The notes under the pieces are model-generated. The model was not told the DNA's origin and made no database searches. It was given only the letters and a program-made list of their open reading frames with translations. Made by a program: the position numbers and the translations under genes. 64,000 nt of DNA. Source: Neospora caninum Liverpool (lineage: Eukaryota; Apicomplexa; Conoidasida; Eucoccidiorida; Sarcocystidae). Position 1 is the first letter of the stretch. Each line of letters starts with the position of its first letter. The DNA is taken from positions 4,172,812 through 4,236,811 of the forward strand of contig NC_018398.1 in NCBI RefSeq assembly GCF_000208865.1, given 5' to 3'. Of the stretch, positions 59,259-64,000 are shown in pieces.

Positions 59259-60941
59259 TCACACAGGCGCGGGGTGATCCTCCACAGGCAACCGCCCGCT
59301 GCGCGCGATTTTGTGGAGCACGGGAAGCACACAGCCCTCAGCGATCGCCTTGCGCCTCATGTCGAGTTTCATCACTGCTGCTCGGTGCTCAGAAGACGTT
59401 TCGTGCTCCCTATACCTCTTCCCTTGGTTTCGCCAAAGACAAAACCCCTCACTGACAAACTTCGACACTCTCGGCGAGTAGAGCAGACACGGGAAACAGA
59501 AAACTGCGTCCGAGCGCGGCGAGTACAGCATCCATTTCCGGTCTTGGCGTCTCCCGCCCACCGTGAGGAAGAGCTCTCTGAGCGAGAACCGGCGTTTGTT
59601 CGTGAGGGGCGGCACGAAATTCGTGAAGTCGCACTGGGGCGGCCCATGCAGAATCAAGTCGTCCATATACTTTGCGGTAGACTCTTTCGTCCACGTCGCT
59701 GGGTCGTCGATGACGAATTCCGGATCGTTTTCCCACGCCCACCGCTGAAACACCGGCCGTTTCGCGCGTCGCTCCAGTTCGCTCTCGGCCTCGAGAGGCG
59801 CTGCGTCGTCGAACTGCGCAACGAACGGCGGAGACCGATACCGTTTCCCCCCCAGATTCGGCCTCTCCGGCGCTTCGGATTTCACTTTGGGCAGAGGCGC
59901 CTCTTGCTCCTCGGCCGTCTCCAGCGCGTGTTTCACGGCCAACTCTTCCCGCGGTAACGCCGTTCTCGGCACTCGGTTCTCGAAGCAAAGATCCGCAACG
60001 CACCGCGCAGCCGCGCTGAACGCGCCGTCTTCCCGCTCCGGCGCTTCGTACCGGGCGGTACGCGACGGCCGACGCACTGGGAGAGGCTCTGCGAGCGCGC
60101 GCTCGAGAAGCGTCAGCGACCGTCCATACGCTGCCTCGAGAGTCGGAGCGGAGAATTGTTCCTGCGCGTCGTCTTCTGCGTAGAACCTGGGAGGGGGGAG
60201 CGGCTGCGCCAAGGCGCGGAGGATGGCCGCGGGCACCAAACGCGACTTGAGCGAATCCGTTGACACGGACGAGCAAGTGGTTTGTCGGTCCTCCGACGTG
60301 CTTTCCTCGTCGGAGAAGACCGCCTTTGACCATCGCGGCTCTTCGCCGTCGCCTCTCCTGTCCTCGAGACGCGGGTCGTTCGCAAAGTACGCCGAGGGCG
60401 GAAACGAACAGGCGTGCGGTCGCCGTGCCGCTTGTTCGCAGAACTGTGGGATCACGCGCTGCGCACGCTCACAGAGGCTATCCGCGGAAATCGAGTGCCT
60501 CGCCACACTCGGTGAGGAGGAGCCTCCACAAGGGAAACAGCCGTGCCTTCTGCGAGCGAGACGCTCCTCCACTGCGTAGGACAACTTGTACCGCACGAGT
60601 TCCTCGAGTGCGTCTTCCGGAAACGAACCAGAAAGGCCTCGCGCCGAGCTCGTCAACGCTGTGCGCGCGCAACAGGCGGATCCTGTAAAGGCGGATTCGT
60701 CGTCGGATCTTCTTCGCGGGTGGAGAGACGACGGGCGCGGGTCTGGACGCCTCGCACAGGTGGAAAAATCCGAACTGCCGGGAGAGTAAGCGCTTGACGA
60801 GCACATTCTTTGCGCGAGGCGTGCAAACTCGGAAAAATTGCGAGTTCGGCTCAGCAGCGCCACGAGGGCTTCTTCTCGCTTTTGCCGTTCCATTCTCATC
60901 TGGTACCCGGGGTTGCAGCCAGCAACGCAGGAGTCCCCCAT
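59259..60941 (-). CDS. orphan protein with C-terminal TTF-type (hAT transposase) zinc finger
   Basis: Single exon, 560 aa from the ATG at 60941 (MGDSCVAGCNPGYQ); the frame continues upstream only to a GTG. The first 400 residues are Arg/Ser/Pro/Glu-rich with no recognised domain. From about residue 405 the TTF pattern is complete: DPATWTKESTAKYMDDL, LILHGPPQC, then RRFSLRELF, WMLYSPRSDAVFCFPCLLY with CxxC at about residues 481-484, G..LWRNQGKRYREHETSS and HETSSEHR for the zinc-binding histidines. TTF domains (zinc finger in transposases and transcription factors) sit N-terminal to the catalytic region in hAT elements and ZMYM/ZNF862-like host genes. Here the protein stops about 35 residues later, so no DUF4371/RNase-H or dimerisation region is present. 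I infer a domesticated DNA-binding protein or a truncated transposon gene. Target and function unknown. Confidence 0.75.
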   Translation of the reverse strand: MGDSCVAGCNPGYQMRMERQKREEALVALLSRTRNFSEFARLAQRMCSSSAYSPGSSDFSTCARRPDPRPSSLHPRRRSDDESAFTGSACCARTALTSSARGLSGSFPEDALEELVRYKLSYAVEERLARRRHGCFPCGGSSSPSVARHSISADSLCERAQRVIPQFCEQAARRPHACSFPPSAYFANDPRLEDRRGDGEEPRWSKAVFSDEESTSEDRQTTCSSVSTDSLKSRLVPAAILRALAQPLPPPRFYAEDDAQEQFSAPTLEAAYGRSLTLLERALAEPLPVRRPSRTARYEAPEREDGAFSAAARCVADLCFENRVPRTALPREELAVKHALETAEEQEAPLPKVKSEAPERPNLGGKRYRSPPFVAQFDDAAPLEAESELERRAKRPVFQRWAWENDPEFVIDDPATWTKESTAKYMDDLILHGPPQCDFTNFVPPLTNKRRFSLRELFLTVGGRRQDRKWMLYSPRSDAVFCFPCLLYSPRVSKFVSEGFCLWRNQGKRYREHETSSEHRAAVMKLDMRRKAIAEGCVLPVLHKIARSGRLPVEDHPAPV

Positions 60942-63528
60942 CTTTCCGCAATTCACGCGCCTTCCCTACCGGTCGAAAAAAGGAACCACACTGCAAGCGA
61001 GCTTGCTTTGCAACGGGAAATTTTAAAACGTTTGAAAACTGGACTTCCTATTTGTGCATCGTTCTCGCACGACAAAATTCGCAAGGGGCGTGCGGGGACG
61101 AGACATCAAACTATCTGCCGGTATGAGAGCCAACGAAAATGCCCAGGGGCCGGAGGAGCAGAGCGGAGAGAAATCTGCATTGGCGCGTTAGAAGTTGAAG
61201 CAAACACAAACTGAAATTCACGAGAACAAAGGCGAAGAGCCTTGTCCAAGAAGCGAACTCGCGTTTTGCCACGTACTGGAACCGTTGTTCCCCCCCCCCT
61301 CGGGGTGTCCGACGTCCCCGCGAGACCAATAGGCACAAACCTGCGACGGCTTTACTGAATCATGCATCCCTGTATTTTCACCAAAAAATCACAGGATTCG
61401 CGTCTCTCCCCCCTGCTCACAAAAGAAAATGACCCAAAGCCGCTCCGGTAGTTGAAACCGGACGCAGCGCCTCTCTCGAGACCGCACCGTCTCGAATCGT
61501 CTCGAACTGCAACGACGCCCGAGATGCACAACTTTGGCCGCCTCCCACGACTGGGACGGTGACGCTTCACGGCAGAATTCGTGCGTCTATACCATTGCAG
61601 CCTTGGGGGTTCCGGTCCGGAAACCAGCGCGTCGTATACTGCGCAACCGGTCATGGGGGGAGATACACTCGTTGTGGGCTCTCTGTGTCGACGTCGCGCG
61701 CATGCGCGGCTGGGAAGCTACATTTGGTGCATCCGCGCGAAAGTCAAAGTTCTCCGCCAATCGCCTTCTCCAGGTTCTCTCCAGACGGAACAGGCGCTGG
61801 CTGGTCGACTAGAAAGGCGATTTCCGCGAGTTGGCGGAAGTTAGAAGGCTCCTCCACTGTAAAGACACGCCAGAGGCCGATACATGCATGGGACGCTTAA
61901 CACACACTTGCAGCGCCGTTGCCACCGTTCTGTAGGATGTGGTGTTTGATGGCCGTTCCGGATGCCGTCCCTCCCGGTGAGTGGTTTTGGCGCGAGTCGC
62001 TGAGAATGTCTGGCTGGCGCTGGAATCTATACGACAGTGTGCTCGACCGTCCGATTTCGACGCTTTGAGGGTTCCCCGCTAGACAAGGACCAACAACGTG
62101 GAGAACCACTATGTGGGTTCCGCGGTAGAGATTATAGGACCAACCATCTTTCTTGTAGGGGCGCAAGTCCCACGGAATCTCTCGTTGCAGCCGCCTCTGT
62201 GTACACGCAGCTGGTCCGTGCAACGACAGAACCCACTGGTGTTGCGGCTCCACAGCGTCACGGGGTGTAGGGCCACAGGACGGGTAAACGGGTCAGAGAA
62301 AACAAATCACCCCTCTCTGCAGACATGCAGAGTTCCCCAGGTTCCACTTGTCACTCCGTTTTTATTGCCGGGGCACTTGAAAGGGGACATGCTCTTCGCA
62401 TGAACGCCGCAGCGGTGTCGGAAACCGCATGCCAAAAAAGCGCCACAGAACCGAAAAGTGTGCCGTCGAGGCGTTCTACATGTAAACATCTGAAACTCTG
62501 GCTCGGGGACACTGACGGACGGACACCGCCTCGTTACGTTTCAAGTTTTGGAAGAAATGCACCACGGTTGCCGCTCGTGGACGATTTTAAGTCATCTGTG
62601 TGAATCGAAAGGACTCTTAAAACCCAGAGATGGAGAGAGGCGGAAAGGGTGAGAAACCAGGATGCGGCAAGCAATTAGGGCGGTTACGGCAGGTTTTTTC
62701 GCCGGAGACGGGAGGACTGCGAATTAACTCGACCTCTCTACGAAGCCTGCGGGTCTAGACACGTGTCGCACCTCTCGATTCAGAACGTGCAGGGGATTCG
62801 GATCAGTCAAATGCTCGTAACATGATGGTCATGAGAGCGCAACAGAACTTGGATGCAATACATAAAGACATTCAAGATCTAAACCAGTAGTCCAACTCGT
62901 AGTATATACACTCACCAGAAAAAGCGTATAAATAATCCTGTCTCAGAGATTACCGCTCCCAGTACGATGGTACGAATCGATGTTTTGACACGCGACTCAT
63001 CGTCACTCTACGACAGCACAACGCGTGCCCCGTTTGCACATTTCCCTGGGCATCCAATCCAGTGCTCTGCCTTCGGCATTGAAACTAACCCACAGTTCAA
63101 CCCTGTATTCTTTAACTCAGTTAATTAGTGTTAGGTCTGATGTTCTGTACCGACTGCCAAAAAACGTGCGCTGTCAGAGCACCGGTAACACCTCTACCTC
63201 TCCTCTTGGGCAATCGCCGAGCCTGCCTTTCCCCCTTTGGTAACACCGCCCCTGTAGGAGCCTTGCGAAGAGCTGCATCAGAGTGGCGAACCAACCAACT
63301 AAAAAATGCAAAAAGGGTGTCCCCAATTCGCCAACCTCTTGATTATCATGCGTCTCTGGCGTCCTGGATGCCTAAACTGTAGATCAACTGCAAATAAATC
63401 GCCTGCGTCTCAAGTTCTGAAACCAGAAGGCCATTCGTGCCGTTTCTAGCCGACTGCATTGTTCAGAAACCTCTAACAGGAAGAACCGGTATGGGTCGAC
63501 AAATAAGACAACGGTCCATTTTTGCTAG
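60942..63528. other. unassigned right-hand region
   Basis: Upstream flank of the TTF-finger gene and beyond. A plus-strand frame from 62,967 to 63,128 (MVRIDVLTRDSSSLYDS... to FNPVFFNSVN) is ATG-started, 53 codons long, and open upstream to about 62,885; it looks coding but has no family match. Minus-strand frames at 61,352-61,654 and 61,897-62,253 are weaker candidates. Confidence 0.35.
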
Positions 63529-63809
63529 GACGCGGAAAACCGCCAAGATATGCTTCGGAGTTCACTGGCTACTCACACCATTGTCTACGTTTGTACACGG
63601 TGCATGCACACATTAGGCACGCGCCCCCGAGACTCGTCTACAGAATGCTGACTACCTTTCCTGGAAGAATTGACTCAAAACTGCCAGAGAAGTCGTGTTC
63701 GTCATTCTACAGCGAAGGGATGTTCTACCCCACAAGACGAGGGCGCTTCCAAGTGATTCAGTTCGATGCATACTTTGCGGTGCTGGGACAGAAAACTGTA
63801 CAGATTCAG
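63529..63809 (+). CDS. candidate internal exon of an unknown gene at the right edge
   Basis: An open stretch bounded by a good acceptor (TTTTTGCTAG|GACG) and a donor (ATTCAG|GTTCGT). It encodes about 93 residues including PPRYASEFTGYSHHCLRLYT, FYSEGMFYPTRRGRFQVIQF and DAYFAVLGQKTVQIQ. Aromatic and aliphatic residues alternate as in a beta-rich fold. I recognise no family. The frame stays open past the donor to 63,920, so it could instead be a terminal exon. The rest of the gene would lie to the right of the window or in unassigned exons to the left. Confidence 0.3.
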
Positions 63810-64000
63810 GTTCGTAGTTCGAGGGGACGAAAACACCATATTTTAGGAGACGCCGATATAATAGGCGCTTCTATTCAGGGGAAACGCATGAGCCATCAAA
63901 GAAAAAGAAAAGAGGAATGAGGTATAGGGTCTATTAGCTGTAGATGAGAACACAGTGGGTGTCGCCCCCCCAACACCAGCGCAAAGAGTACCAACTCAAG

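Noticed and set aside
43990..62850. Similar short stretches near 43,993 and 62,825 sharing ATGGTCATGA
   Set aside because: Identity fades after about ten bases; not enough to call a dispersed repeat or organelle-DNA insertion.
1..64000. CRISPR arrays, tRNA or rRNA genes, bacterial-type operons
   Set aside because: No spaced direct repeats, no cloverleaf or B-box sequence I could support, and the gene structure is eukaryotic with spliceosomal introns.

Overview
The window reads as nuclear DNA of a cyst-forming coccidian apicomplexan (Toxoplasma/Neospora/Hammondia type). The reasons are intron-rich genes with GT-AG junctions, long intergenic and UTR stretches, (TA)n microsatellites inside introns, many TGCATGC motifs, Ser/Pro homopolymer insertions inside conserved proteins, and an IFT46 gene (Plasmodium is generally described as lacking IFT). 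I cannot fix the species from sequence alone. I built the gene models by hand: I matched conserved protein motifs, then required splice phases to agree from exon to exon. Many open frames here begin at TTG or GTG, so I moved starts to ATG codons.

Layout, left to right. On the minus strand from 0 to 7.7 kb lie the 5' half of a TAH18/NDOR1 diflavin reductase that runs off the left edge, a possible small unknown ORF, and a five-exon ERCC1. A single-exon minus gene at 10.5-13.1 kb encodes a type I membrane protein with an MRH-like (mannose-6-phosphate-receptor-like) lumenal domain. An eight-exon minus gene at 15.7-19.8 kb encodes an alpha/beta hydrolase. It is divergent from a twelve-exon plus-strand RED/IK splicing-factor gene (23.9-30.5 kb), and a 12-copy 27-bp minisatellite lies between them. 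IFT46 (plus) follows at 33.5-35.1 kb, then eIF1/SUI1 (minus, two exons) at 36.4-37.1 kb, a DHHC palmitoyltransferase (plus, two exons) at 40.5-42.2 kb, and a seventeen-exon NAD-type large glutamate dehydrogenase (plus) at 46.6-56.3 kb. The last clear gene (minus, 59.3-60.9 kb) encodes a protein ending in a TTF-type zinc finger, the domain normally found at the front of hAT transposases. The final 3 kb contain exon-like fragments I could not assign.

These are mostly unrelated housekeeping genes: cytosolic Fe-S assembly, nucleotide-excision repair, secretory sorting, splicing, ciliogenesis of the male gamete, translation start selection, protein palmitoylation and amino-acid catabolism. They do not form a pathway or operon-like system. 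I found no convincing new multi-gene system. The best leads are the orphan TTF zinc-finger protein, the MRH receptor with its long cytosolic tail, the unusual 3' splice sites and microexons of the glutamate dehydrogenase gene, the shared 42-bp Ser-rich minisatellite period in two neighbouring genes, and several unassigned exon-like stretches at 31-33, 37-39 and 62-64 kb.
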